This document shows, piece after piece, positions 16,772-24,420 of a stretch of DNA of 64,000 nt; the stretch's first letter is position 1; every line of letters starts with the position of its first letter. The translations under genes were made by a program, and so were the position numbers. The notes below the pieces were generated by a model. That model was not told the DNA's origin. It did no database searches and was given only the letters and a program-made list of their open reading frames with translations. Origin of the DNA: CAYVQE01 sp964633205 (GTDB taxonomy: Bacteria; Myxococcota; B64-G9). Location: positions 28,718 through 92,717 of the forward strand of contig CAZWFN010000004.1 of NCBI GenBank assembly GCA_964633205.1, in the 5' to 3' direction.

Positions 16772-18739
16772 ATGAAGCTGTACCAGCAGCTGATCCTGTT
16801 CGTTCTGGCCGCCACCGCCATCCCGCTGGTGGTGGGTCTCGCCGTTTTGAAGCACAACGAGGGACAGCTGGCCGAGAAGCTGCTCGAAGGCCAGCGGCGC
16901 AGCGCAGGGCGGCTGGCCGAGATCGCCAGCCGCGAACTGCGCGAACCGATCGAAAGAGTGCAGTCCGCGCTGGGTTATGTGGCGGTCGAGCGGATGACCC
17001 GCGAGGAGCTGGTCGGGTTGATGGGCATCGTCTACAAGCAGAGCGATTCCATCGTCCAGACCGCCCTGGTCGACAGCGAAGGGCGAGAAGTGGTCGAAGG
17101 CGTGTATCTCGACGACCCGGAGAGTTACTCGAAGTACGCCGGCCGACGCGGAGTCGGGCCGCAGCAGCACCGTCGCTTTTTGGCCCGCCTGCCGCTGACC
17201 CAGGCGTTGCGGGCGCCGCCGGGCAGCGCCGTGCTCAGCCGCCCCTACCGGCTGGACGCCGAGGTGGCTGGATTGGTGCTGGCGGTGCCGCTGGCCGCAG
17301 GCGAGGCGGTGGATGCACGGGTGGCGGCGGTGGAGGTGTCGCTGGCGGATCTGGGACGCCGCTTGCGCGAGGCGGCCGGAGCAGCCGACCAGCGGATGCT
17401 GTTGGTCGATGGCGACGGCCGGGCCATCGCCGCCGACCGGCGGTCTGCCGAGCAGCTGCTCGGCGACCGTTCCAGCCAGCCGGCCGTGGCCCGGATGATG
17501 GCCGGAAGCGGCAGCGGCGCGCTGGCCCGCGACGGCATGTTGCACGCCTTCGCCCGGGTGGAGCCCGTCGGCTGGGGCGTGCTCCTGTCGCAGCCCCACG
17601 GCCAGGCCTTCGCCGAGGTGCGCCGCTCGCGCCTGGTCACCCTGGCCTGGACCGGAGCCACCATCGCCATCCTGCTGCTGTTGGGCTTGCTGTTCACCGG
17701 CCGCATCACCCGTGATCTGCGGCGGCTCGTCGCCGGAGCCGAAGCCTTCTCGCGGGGCGCCCTGGACACCCGGGTCGAGGGGTGCTCGGCGGACGAGCTG
17801 GGCCGGCTGGCGCAGACCTTCAACCAGATGGGCGAGGAGCTCCAGGCCTCGCGGGCCGAGATCGAGGCCTGGAACCGAGAGCTGGCCGCGCGGGTGGAGC
17901 AGCGTACCCGCGAGCTGGAGATCGCCAACCGGCGCTTGCTCGAGACCAGCAAGCTGGCCGCCATCGGCCAGCTCGGCGCCGGGGTGGCCCACGAGATCAA
18001 CAACCCGCTGGTCGGTATCCTGGGCAACGCCCAGCTGCTGCTGCTGCGCCACGGCGAGGATCCGGCGGTGCACCGTTCGCTGCAGAAGATCGAGGCGGCG
18101 GCCAAGCGCTGCCGCGACGTGGTCCAGAACCTGCTGCGCTTCTCCGAGCAGGAGCCCGACGCCGAGCACCAGCCCTGCGATTTGAACGCGGTGCTGCGCG
18201 ATGCCCACTCGCTGACCGCGGCCCGCATGGCCGCTGCCGGCATCGAGGTCGAGTGGGACCTGGCCGACGACCTGCCGGTGGTGCCGGCGGCACCGCGGCA
18301 GCTGATGCAGGTCTTTCTGAACCTGTACGACAACGCCCGCACCGCCATGCAAAACGGCGGCAAGCTGCGCATCGGCAGTCGACGGACCGCTGCCGGCGAG
18401 ATCGAGATCAGCATCGCCGACGAGGGCCGGGGCATCGATCCGCAGCACCGGGAGCGCATCTTCGAGCCTTTCTTCACCACCAAGGACGTCTGGACCAACA
18501 CCGGCCTCGGCCTGTCGGTCGCCTTCCGCATCGTCTCGGACCACGGGGGCCGGATCGAGGTCGACAGCCAGCCGGATGCGGGGGCGGTCTTTCGGGTGGT
18601 GCTGCCCGTACCGGCGGCGGCCGCGCCGGAAGCGGCGGACCGACCCGAGAGGCGTGACCGCCAGCGGAGGCGGGAGCGGCCGGCCGCGCTGGACGCAGTC
18701 GATGCAGCGGACGAAGGCGGTGGGGGGGAGCGCCGGTGA
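16772..18739 (+). CDS. Membrane sensor histidine kinase (periplasmic sensor, HAMP, HisKA, HATPase)
   Basis: A 655-residue protein. The first membrane helix is at about 7-28 (LILFVLAATAIPLVVGLAVL), a periplasmic Cache-like sensor spans about 30-285, and the second helix is at about 288-310 (TGATIAILLLLGLLFTG). A HAMP linker and a coiled coil (WNRELAARVEQRTRELEIAN) follow. The phosphorylated histidine is H407 in GVAHEINNPL, a type usually coupled to NtrC-like or hybrid partners. The ATPase boxes read DEGRGIDPQHRERIF and NTGLGLSVAF. It begins 31 bases after the hybrid kinase and its stop overlaps the start of the FecR-like gene. No receiver of its own; the hybrid kinase or the receiver at 12095 could be its partner. 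Confidence 0.88.
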   Translation: MKLYQQLILFVLAATAIPLVVGLAVLKHNEGQLAEKLLEGQRRSAGRLAEIASRELREPIERVQSALGYVAVERMTREELVGLMGIVYKQSDSIVQTALVDSEGREVVEGVYLDDPESYSKYAGRRGVGPQQHRRFLARLPLTQALRAPPGSAVLSRPYRLDAEVAGLVLAVPLAAGEAVDARVAAVEVSLADLGRRLREAAGAADQRMLLVDGDGRAIAADRRSAEQLLGDRSSQPAVARMMAGSGSGALARDGMLHAFARVEPVGWGVLLSQPHGQAFAEVRRSRLVTLAWTGATIAILLLLGLLFTGRITRDLRRLVAGAEAFSRGALDTRVEGCSADELGRLAQTFNQMGEELQASRAEIEAWNRELAARVEQRTRELEIANRRLLETSKLAAIGQLGAGVAHEINNPLVGILGNAQLLLLRHGEDPAVHRSLQKIEAAAKRCRDVVQNLLRFSEQEPDAEHQPCDLNAVLRDAHSLTAARMAAAGIEVEWDLADDLPVVPAAPRQLMQVFLNLYDNARTAMQNGGKLRIGSRRTAAGEIEISIADEGRGIDPQHRERIFEPFFTTKDVWTNTGLGLSVAFRIVSDHGGRIEVDSQPDAGAVFRVVLPVPAAAAPEAADRPERRDRQRRRERPAALDAVDAADEGGGGERR

Positions 18740-19731
18740 TGCGCGGGCGGATCCTGTTCATCGTCGCGGTGGTGGCCTTCGTCGGGCTGGTGCCGCTGGT
18801 CTACTGGGCCCTGTTCGAACGCGGCCTGTCGGTGACTACACCGGCCAGCCCGGCGCCCCGGCCGCCCGCCGGGCTCGAGGTGGAGCTGGTCGAGCCGCCG
18901 CAGGAGCAGGCGCCGCTGGCGCTGTCGCTGACCGAGATCGACGGGCAGGTCGAGATCACCCACGGCCAGCAAGGCGGCTGGCAAGCGGCCGAGCTGGGCA
19001 TGGTGCTGGCAGCGCGCGATCGGATCCGCACCCGGAGCGACGCCAGGGCCACCCTGGCCATGCCCGGGATGTTTTCGGTCCGGCTGATGCCCGATAGCGA
19101 GTTCCTGGTGCGCCAGCTGGCCGAGAACGCGTTCCGTTTCCTGCTGGACCAGGGCATGATCAGCGCCGATGTGCGTTACGACCCCGAGCAGCTGTTCGAG
19201 GTGGCCGCATCGGGCGCGGTGGCCACCACCCGCGGGGGCCGCTTCCGGATGCACGTGGACCAGGCCGGCTCGGTGGTGGTCGGCGCCAACCGCGGCACAC
19301 TGGATCTGGAGTCCGGCGATGAAGTCGTCCAGGTGCGCGAGGGGTTCCAGGCCCGGGCCGAGGCGGGCCGGCCGCCCCAGGACCCGATCCGAATTCCCAA
19401 TCGCTTGTTCCTCAAGGTCAGCTGGCCCAGGCGCCGCGATCTGTCGGCGCGCAAGCTGGCGGTGGCCGGTCGCACAGTGCCCGGAGCCCGGGTGCGGGTC
19501 GACGGGGTGACGGTGGAGGTCGACACCCAGGGCAATTTCCGCACCCTGGCCGCCCTGGAGGAAGGGCGCAATCGGGTGCACATCGAGTCGCGCGCCATGT
19601 CCGGCCAGCGCGCCGTGGAGCGCTCGCCGCCGATCCAGGTCGACACCCGCGGCGACAGCTTCCAGATCCGCACCTCGCCACAGATGTGGCGCAAGCAGCC
19701 CCGGCGCCCGCAGGGCGGCGATCCGGATTGA
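18739..19731 (+). CDS. FecR-domain membrane-anchored protein
   Basis: A 330-residue protein. The ATG at 18739 overlaps the stop of the kinase (TGATG), with a G-rich ribosome site nine bases upstream; a GTG at 18736 is an alternative. An N-terminal membrane helix (ILFIVAVVAFVGLVPLVYWAL) is followed by a Pro-rich spacer. The central part has the FecR pattern (LTEIDGQVEITHGQ, LAARDRIRTRSDARATLAMPG, VAASGAVATTRGGRFRMHV), a domain found in many exported deltaproteobacterial proteins as well as in anti-sigma regulators. An Ig-like segment (LAVAGRTVPGARVRVDGVTV) ends the protein. Translational coupling with the sensor kinase suggests a partner in signal perception at the inner membrane. Confidence 0.75.
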   Translation: MRGRILFIVAVVAFVGLVPLVYWALFERGLSVTTPASPAPRPPAGLEVELVEPPQEQAPLALSLTEIDGQVEITHGQQGGWQAAELGMVLAARDRIRTRSDARATLAMPGMFSVRLMPDSEFLVRQLAENAFRFLLDQGMISADVRYDPEQLFEVAASGAVATTRGGRFRMHVDQAGSVVVGANRGTLDLESGDEVVQVREGFQARAEAGRPPQDPIRIPNRLFLKVSWPRRRDLSARKLAVAGRTVPGARVRVDGVTVEVDTQGNFRTLAALEEGRNRVHIESRAMSGQRAVERSPPIQVDTRGDSFQIRTSPQMWRKQPRRPQGGDPD

Positions 19732-19757
19732 CAAGCGCCGGTCTTTCCGTCTACAAT
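19728..19757 (+). promoter_or_regulatory. Strong sigma70-type promoter upstream of the riboswitch
   Basis: Perfect -35 TTGACA (19728-19733, overlapping the upstream stop codon), an 18-base spacer and -10 TACAAT (19752-19757). The transcript would start near 19764, about 22 bases before the riboswitch. Confidence 0.75.
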
Positions 19758-19785
19758 GAAATTGCCTGGGCGTTTATAGTACGAA

Positions 19786-19877
19786 CGTCATCCGAAAGGG
19801 CAATCCGGACGGCTCGGCCGGCCGGTGCGCAAAGCCCTGCCCCCCTTGTAGGGGGAGAAGGGTTGCCGAAGATGACG
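19786..19877 (+). promoter_or_regulatory. GEMM-I riboswitch (cyclic di-GMP class)
   Basis: The closing stem P1 is CGTCATC (19786-19792) with GATGACG (19871-19877), a perfect 7-bp pairing. Inside are the conserved GEMM elements in order: GAAAGGGCAA; a hairpin CCGGACGGC-TCG-GCCGGCCGG (19804-19824); GCGCAAAGCCC; a second hairpin CCCCC-TTGTA-GGGGG; then GGGTTGCCGAAG. These match the c-di-GMP-I consensus (GGGCAAACC, ACGCAAAGCC, GGGUUACCGA). By alignment to the Vibrio Vc2 aptamer, the base that contacts the ligand (G20, middle of GGG) is kept as G, which favours c-di-GMP over cyclic AMP-GMP. It lies between a promoter and an intrinsic terminator before a secreted-protein gene. Confidence 0.85.
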
Positions 19878-19891
19878 CGGCAAGAGAACAG

Positions 19892-19935
19892 ACCGGCGGT
19901 CGACCCCGACCAGGGGCGATGCGCCGGTTTTTTTT
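19892..19935 (+). terminator. Intrinsic terminator, likely expression platform of the riboswitch
   Basis: ACCGGCG (19892-19898) pairs with CGCCGGT (19922-19928), with a smaller CCCC/GGGG hairpin inside, followed at once by eight T. It lies 14 bases after the aptamer and 64 bases before the ATG at 20000, so ligand binding can decide whether the gene is transcribed. Whether binding turns expression on or off cannot be read here. Confidence 0.8.
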
Positions 19936-19999
19936 GTTTCTGCGAGCGAAGCGGCGGTAGAGGCCTGGAGCGCGGGATCCCGGGAAGGAGTGGGCGGCC

Positions 20000-21466
20000 A
20001 TGAGTAAGAACACGGGTATCGGTCTGGTGACGGGGATGATGGTTGTCTTGCTGGCCGTGCCGGCCGGGGCATACCGCTTCGAAGGCACCGAGACCCGGCT
20101 GACCACGGATCCGGCCGACCAGTTCGATCCGTCGATTTCGGGCGCGATCACCGTCTTCTCCGATCGCCGCAACGCCGACGCCGATATCTATTACTACGAC
20201 ATCGAGAACGGCATCGAGCAGCAGGTGACCAGCGGCGGCGGCGATCAGCTGCTCAACGACGTGTCCGCCGATCGGGTGGTGTACACCGACTTCGGCGCCG
20301 GCAATGCCGACATCTACGTCTACGAGGTGGCCAGCGGGCTGTCGATGCGCGTCACCGATGACGCCGCCAACCAACGCCGGCCGGCCATCAGCGGCGACCT
20401 GGTGGTCTACGAGGACGACCGCAACGGCAACTACGACATCTACCTGTTCGACCTGGCCACCGGAGAAGAGACGCAGCTGACCGACGATCCCGCCCGGCAG
20501 CGCAAGCCGGCCATCTGGGGCGATGTGGTGGTCTGGGAGGACTACCGCCACGGCAATGCCGACGTGTACATGCTCGATCTGCAGACCGGAGAACAAGTGG
20601 CGGTGACCACCGATCCGGGCAACGACGTGGAGCCCGACGTCGGCCAGGACCTGATCGTGTTCGGCAGCGACCGCGCCAGCCTGGGCGACATCTTCGGCTA
20701 CCGCATCAGCACCGGCCAACTCTTTCCGGTGACCGCCGGCGACGAGTACGAACGCAACCCATCGGTCTCCGGCGACTACATCGCCTACGAGAGCTACGCG
20801 GCCGGCGATGCCGACATCTGGGTCTACAGCGTGTCGTTGATGGTGGCCGAGCAGGTGACGGTCGATCCAGCCGAGCAATACCTGCACGACATCTCGGGCA
20901 ACCGGATCGTCTACACCGACAACCGCAACGACAACCTGGACATCTACCTGTTCGAGTTCATCCTCGACGACCCGCCGCCGGAAGGTACCGGTTGCGACGA
21001 CCCGGCCGCCATGGCCGTGTTCGGGCCCAAGGTCTACACCCGCGGCAACGGCATGCCGGTGCTGGTGCTCGATGGCTTCGCCGGCCCCGATCTGGCCGGC
21101 GATGCCTACCTGTGCATCAGCAACGGCGACGAGCAGGGCGAGCACCGCGTGTCGAGCGCGCTGGTCATGCTCAACGGCGATCGGGTGGCCGGTCCGGCGG
21201 ACTTCGACCAGCAGGTCGAGTCGCTCGAGCTGCCGGTCGAGCTGAGCAACATCAACACCCTCGGTGTCCAGCTGCGCAGCGCTCCCGGCTCGCAGCTGAC
21301 GCTGCGGGTGGTGCTGGTGCCCCCGCCCGACGACGCCATCATCATCACCTGTTCGACCACCGATCCGAGCGCTGGCGGCTGGCCCACCGCGGCTGCCTTC
21401 GGCCTGTTGTTGCTGCTGCCGCTGGCCTTGCGCTGGCGGCTCAAGGGCGCCGCCCAACGCGCCTGA
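20000..21466 (+). CDS. Secreted TolB-like beta-propeller protein with C-terminal membrane tail
   Basis: A 488-residue protein with GGGAAGGAG about ten bases before the ATG and a signal peptide (VTGMMVVLLAVPAGAY). Residues 25-330 contain about seven blades of a TolB/PD40-type propeller, each with a phrase like GDLVVYEDDRNGNYDIYLFD or GDVVVWEDYRHGNADVYMLD. Asp/Asn-rich loops may bind calcium. A beta-sandwich region follows (about 335-455). The tail is GGWPTAAAFGLLLLLPLALRW plus basic residues, which resembles a MYXO-CTERM-like sorting or anchor signal, with a single Cys (ITCSTTD) upstream. It is controlled by the riboswitch, so it is probably a surface or matrix protein whose amount follows c-di-GMP. 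Confidence 0.8.
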   Translation: MSKNTGIGLVTGMMVVLLAVPAGAYRFEGTETRLTTDPADQFDPSISGAITVFSDRRNADADIYYYDIENGIEQQVTSGGGDQLLNDVSADRVVYTDFGAGNADIYVYEVASGLSMRVTDDAANQRRPAISGDLVVYEDDRNGNYDIYLFDLATGEETQLTDDPARQRKPAIWGDVVVWEDYRHGNADVYMLDLQTGEQVAVTTDPGNDVEPDVGQDLIVFGSDRASLGDIFGYRISTGQLFPVTAGDEYERNPSVSGDYIAYESYAAGDADIWVYSVSLMVAEQVTVDPAEQYLHDISGNRIVYTDNRNDNLDIYLFEFILDDPPPEGTGCDDPAAMAVFGPKVYTRGNGMPVLVLDGFAGPDLAGDAYLCISNGDEQGEHRVSSALVMLNGDRVAGPADFDQQVESLELPVELSNINTLGVQLRSAPGSQLTLRVVLVPPPDDAIIITCSTTDPSAGGWPTAAAFGLLLLLPLALRWRLKGAAQRA

Positions 21467-21504
21467 GCGGCTCGGCTGTTGTAGAGCGCAACATACCGAT
21501 ATCC

Positions 21505-21533
21505 TTGACCGAACCCGGCATCCCGGGTAGCAT
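21505..21533 (+). promoter_or_regulatory. Candidate sigma70-type promoter
   Basis: TTGACC (21505-21510), a 17-base spacer and TAGCAT (21528-21533), 33 bases before the ATG at 21567. It would drive the run of genes 21567-28235. Confidence 0.6.
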
Positions 21534-21566
21534 TCAGGGGGTCGCCTGAACGCAGGGGAGAAGCCC

Positions 21567-21791
21567 ATGGAGCTGGTCGGGGATCCGGCGGGACTCGAAG
21601 AGCTGAAGCGGATGAAGACCGAGCGCAAGGATTTCCTGCGTTTTCTGATCACCGAAGCCCGCACCAGCTTCTCCCGCAGCGCCGAGTTCAAGGGCGGTGA
21701 CGGACGCCACTGGAAGATGACCTACGACGGCCAGGCGGACGAGCTGCGGGTCGAGCCGCTGGACCCGGCTTCGGCGGGCGGCGGCGACTGA
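21567..21791 (+). CDS. Small conserved-looking protein of unknown function
   Basis: A 74-residue soluble protein with a good ribosome site (GGGGAGAA about 5 bases before the ATG). The N-terminal half is a charged helix (LEELKRMKTERKDFLRFLIT), followed by a beta-like stretch (RHWKMTYDGQADELRVEPLD). There is no signal peptide, membrane segment or recognised motif. It is the first gene after the promoter at 21505 and lies 55 bases before the zinc-ribbon gene. It is judged real because of the ribosome site, codon use like its neighbours and tight spacing. Confidence 0.6.
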   Translation: MELVGDPAGLEELKRMKTERKDFLRFLITEARTSFSRSAEFKGGDGRHWKMTYDGQADELRVEPLDPASAGGGD

Positions 21792-21846
21792 GTGCTGCCA
21801 GCCGCCGCCGGGCCGGACACCGTGCTGCGAGGAGGCTTCGCCAGCC

Positions 21847-22317
21847 ATGCCCTTTTGTCCCGAATGTCACGCCGAGTACCGCGAGGGCTTCACCCGCTGT
21901 GCCAGCTGCGACGTGGAGCTGGTCGCCGAGCTACCCACGGGGCTGGATCTATCCGCCGAAGGCGTCGCCGAGGCGCTGGCCGGTCAGGAGCTGGTGCCGG
22001 TGGCCGGCGGCCAGTTCGAGGTGCTCAAGGAGATGCGCGAGAACCTGGCGGCGCGGCGGATCGCCAGCCTGATCGTCGAGGACCCCGAGCACCAGAACCC
22101 GCCGGGCATGCCCAAACGGGTCCTGCTGGCTGTCGGCAAGGCGGATGTGGCAGCGGCCCGCGACGCGCTGGAGACGGATTTCAACGCCATGATCGCCGAA
22201 GAGGGCATGGCCGGTGAGACCGAGATGCACTACGGCCAGTGTCCGGCCTGCGGTTGCCAGCTGGCCGAGGACCAGGACGAGTGTCCCGAGTGTGGCCTGT
22301 ACATCGGGGAGGGCTGA
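21847..22317 (+). CDS. Double zinc-ribbon protein with DUF2007-like core
   Basis: A 156-residue protein. The N-terminus has CPEC (residues 5-8) and CASC (18-21) around EYREGFTR, a rubredoxin-like zinc ribbon. The middle (about 45-120: ELVPVAGGQFEVLKEMRENL, then RVLLAVGKADVAAARDAL) resembles DUF2007, a small ferredoxin-like domain proposed to sense signals. The C-terminus has a second ribbon, CPACGC and CPECG. No catalytic motif is seen. It may be an adaptor or sensor; the function is unknown. The gene ends 12 bases before the Ig-like repeat gene and is probably co-transcribed with it. Confidence 0.7.
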   Translation: MPFCPECHAEYREGFTRCASCDVELVAELPTGLDLSAEGVAEALAGQELVPVAGGQFEVLKEMRENLAARRIASLIVEDPEHQNPPGMPKRVLLAVGKADVAAARDALETDFNAMIAEEGMAGETEMHYGQCPACGCQLAEDQDECPECGLYIGEG

Positions 22318-22329
22318 GGAGGGCTGCGC

Positions 22330-24420
22330 TTGGGCTGGCGCGCGGGTCATCGCGCCCGGCTGGGGCTGTTGGCGCTGCTGTTGGGGGCCGGCGTCACCGA
22401 GGCCGTGGCCGAGGTCGTCTTGCTGCCGCCGGTCGGCTGCTTGCCGGCCGATGGGGGACCTCCGGTCTGGATCCACCTTTTCATTCCACCGACCGCTGGT
22501 GATCCGGCTGCCGGGCCGCCGTCCATCGCGGCTTCCCGCGGCCGGCTCGGCCCGCCCGAGCCGCTCGGCCGCGGAACCTACCGCCTTCGCTTCCACCCGC
22601 CGCGCGATCCCGGGGCCGAACAGCTGCGCCTGACGGCCGCTGGCGAGGCTGGGGTCGAGCTGCCGCTATGCGCCCGTCCGTCCGGCCGGATCGCGATCGC
22701 GGCCGAGCCGGCCAGCCTGCTGGCCGGGCAGGGCCAACGGGCGGTGCTGCGCATCCGGGCGCTGGATGCCGCCGGCCGGCCCGTGACCGCGGCGCCGATC
22801 CAGGTGACCGCCAACGTGGGTCGGGTCGAACCGGCGCAGGAGCTGGGTGGCGGCCGCTACCGGGCGGTGTTCATTCCACCGGACGACCCCTTCCCGCAGG
22901 TGGCCATCGTGATGGCGGTCAACCCGCGCTCGGCGCGGCTGGACCGGGTCGCGGTGGGTCGCGCGGTGGTGCCGATCACGGCCCGGGTCAAGCTACCGGG
23001 TGAGACCGCGCCGGGCACCCGCATGCAGATGCGGGTCGCCGGCCGCGTCTTCGGTCCGGTTCGGGCCGATGCGCGGGGCCGTTTCGAGCTGCCGATCCTG
23101 GTGCCCCCGGGCATCGACCGCGGCCGGGCGACCTCGATCGATCGCGCCGGCAACCGCAAGTCCCGCACCATCGAGCTGTTCCTGCCGGAGACCAACCGCC
23201 TGGGGCTGTGGGCCTATCCACTGCAGCTGCCGGCCGACGGGCGGGCCCGCAGCCGTTTGCTGGTGACCACCATCGATCGCTTCGGCCGGCCCCAGGATCT
23301 GCAGCAGCGCAGCCGGGGGTTGCGCATCGAGGCCGAGCGCGGCCGGGTGGGCGCGCTGCGCCACCTGGACCGCGGCCTCTACGAGGCCTACTACACCGCG
23401 CCCACCAGCACCGGTGACGGCCGGGCCACCATCCGCGTCGGCTTTCCGCAGGCCGGTTCCAAGAGCCGGGCCCAGGTGCAGCTACGGCTGCTGCCCGGTC
23501 CGGCCCAGCAGGTGAATCTCGAGGCGCCCGCCCTGCTGGCCGCGGACGGCGCCAGCCGGGGCGGGATCGCGTTGCGGGTGGCCGACGGCCGCGGCAACCC
23601 GGTTCCCGGTCGGCTGGTCGCGCTCGAGGCCGAACCCGGCCGGGTCGTGGATCAGGAGGAGGTGGAGCCGGGGCTGCACCGGGCGGCGCTGGTGGTCGGG
23701 AGGCAGCCGCGGCGCTGGACCAGCACGGTCAGCGCGCGGGTGCGCGATCGGGCCGGGGGCCGCCCCGAGCGCTTGCTGCTGGGCCGCGAGGCCCTGACGG
23801 TCGATCGCCGGGGACGGCTGACCTTGACCGCGGTGCTGGTCGATGGTCTCGGCTTGCCGGTGCCCGATTTCGAGGTCCGGCTGCGGGTCGGCGACACCGC
23901 GAGCCGGGCGCGCAGCGGGGCTTTCGGACGCGCCCGGCTGGAGGTGCCCGGGGGAGGCGGTCCGGGCATCCACAGCGGCTGGCTGACGGTGGCCGGGGTG
24001 GATCTGGTCAAGCCCTGCCACTGGTTCGCAGGCGGCGGCCGGGTGCAGCTGCTGCCCATCGGGCTGGCCGAGGCATTGCCGCCGGCGACGGTGCTCGAGA
24101 CCCGGGCCGCGGTTCGGCTGCATCCGCCGGCCGGCGCCCGCATCGCGGTGCGGGCGCTGGCCCCGGCGGAGCCTGGTCGGTCCTGGACGCTGGAGATCGA
24201 AGCGGTCGCTGCCGGGGGCCGGGCCCTGGACCGCGAACGGCTGCAGCCGAGCGCTTCGGTCGGCAGCATCGGGCCGCTGCGGACGACGGCGCCCGGGCGC
24301 CATCGGGCAAGCTGGACGCCACCGGACGGAGACTGGAGCCGGGCCCTGATCTCGGTGGCCGACGGTGACTCCGGCGCGGGGGCGGTGATCCGCATCGAGC
24401 GCGGGCGGGAGGCCCCGTGA
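22330..24420 (+). CDS. Exported protein with Ig-like (invasin-type) repeats
   Basis: A 696-residue protein starting with TTG at 22330, with GAGGAGGG some 8 bases upstream. The signal peptide (LGLLALLLGAGVTEAVA) is followed by at least four beta-sandwich repeats of the bacterial Ig-like group 1 / invasin type (QGQRAVLRIRALDAAGRPVT, and near 400-440 DGASRGGIALRVADGRGNPV; also LTAVLVDGLGLPVPDF). The GRYRAVFIPP and GLYEAYYTAP phrases close individual repeats. No membrane anchor or catalytic motif. Its stop overlaps by four bases the GTG start of a large outer-membrane barrel gene (GTGA), so the two are made together. A periplasmic or surface partner of that barrel is the simplest reading. Confidence 0.7.
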   Translation: MGWRAGHRARLGLLALLLGAGVTEAVAEVVLLPPVGCLPADGGPPVWIHLFIPPTAGDPAAGPPSIAASRGRLGPPEPLGRGTYRLRFHPPRDPGAEQLRLTAAGEAGVELPLCARPSGRIAIAAEPASLLAGQGQRAVLRIRALDAAGRPVTAAPIQVTANVGRVEPAQELGGGRYRAVFIPPDDPFPQVAIVMAVNPRSARLDRVAVGRAVVPITARVKLPGETAPGTRMQMRVAGRVFGPVRADARGRFELPILVPPGIDRGRATSIDRAGNRKSRTIELFLPETNRLGLWAYPLQLPADGRARSRLLVTTIDRFGRPQDLQQRSRGLRIEAERGRVGALRHLDRGLYEAYYTAPTSTGDGRATIRVGFPQAGSKSRAQVQLRLLPGPAQQVNLEAPALLAADGASRGGIALRVADGRGNPVPGRLVALEAEPGRVVDQEEVEPGLHRAALVVGRQPRRWTSTVSARVRDRAGGRPERLLLGREALTVDRRGRLTLTAVLVDGLGLPVPDFEVRLRVGDTASRARSGAFGRARLEVPGGGGPGIHSGWLTVAGVDLVKPCHWFAGGGRVQLLPIGLAEALPPATVLETRAAVRLHPPAGARIAVRALAPAEPGRSWTLEIEAVAAGGRALDRERLQPSASVGSIGPLRTTAPGRHRASWTPPDGDWSRALISVADGDSGAGAVIRIERGREAP

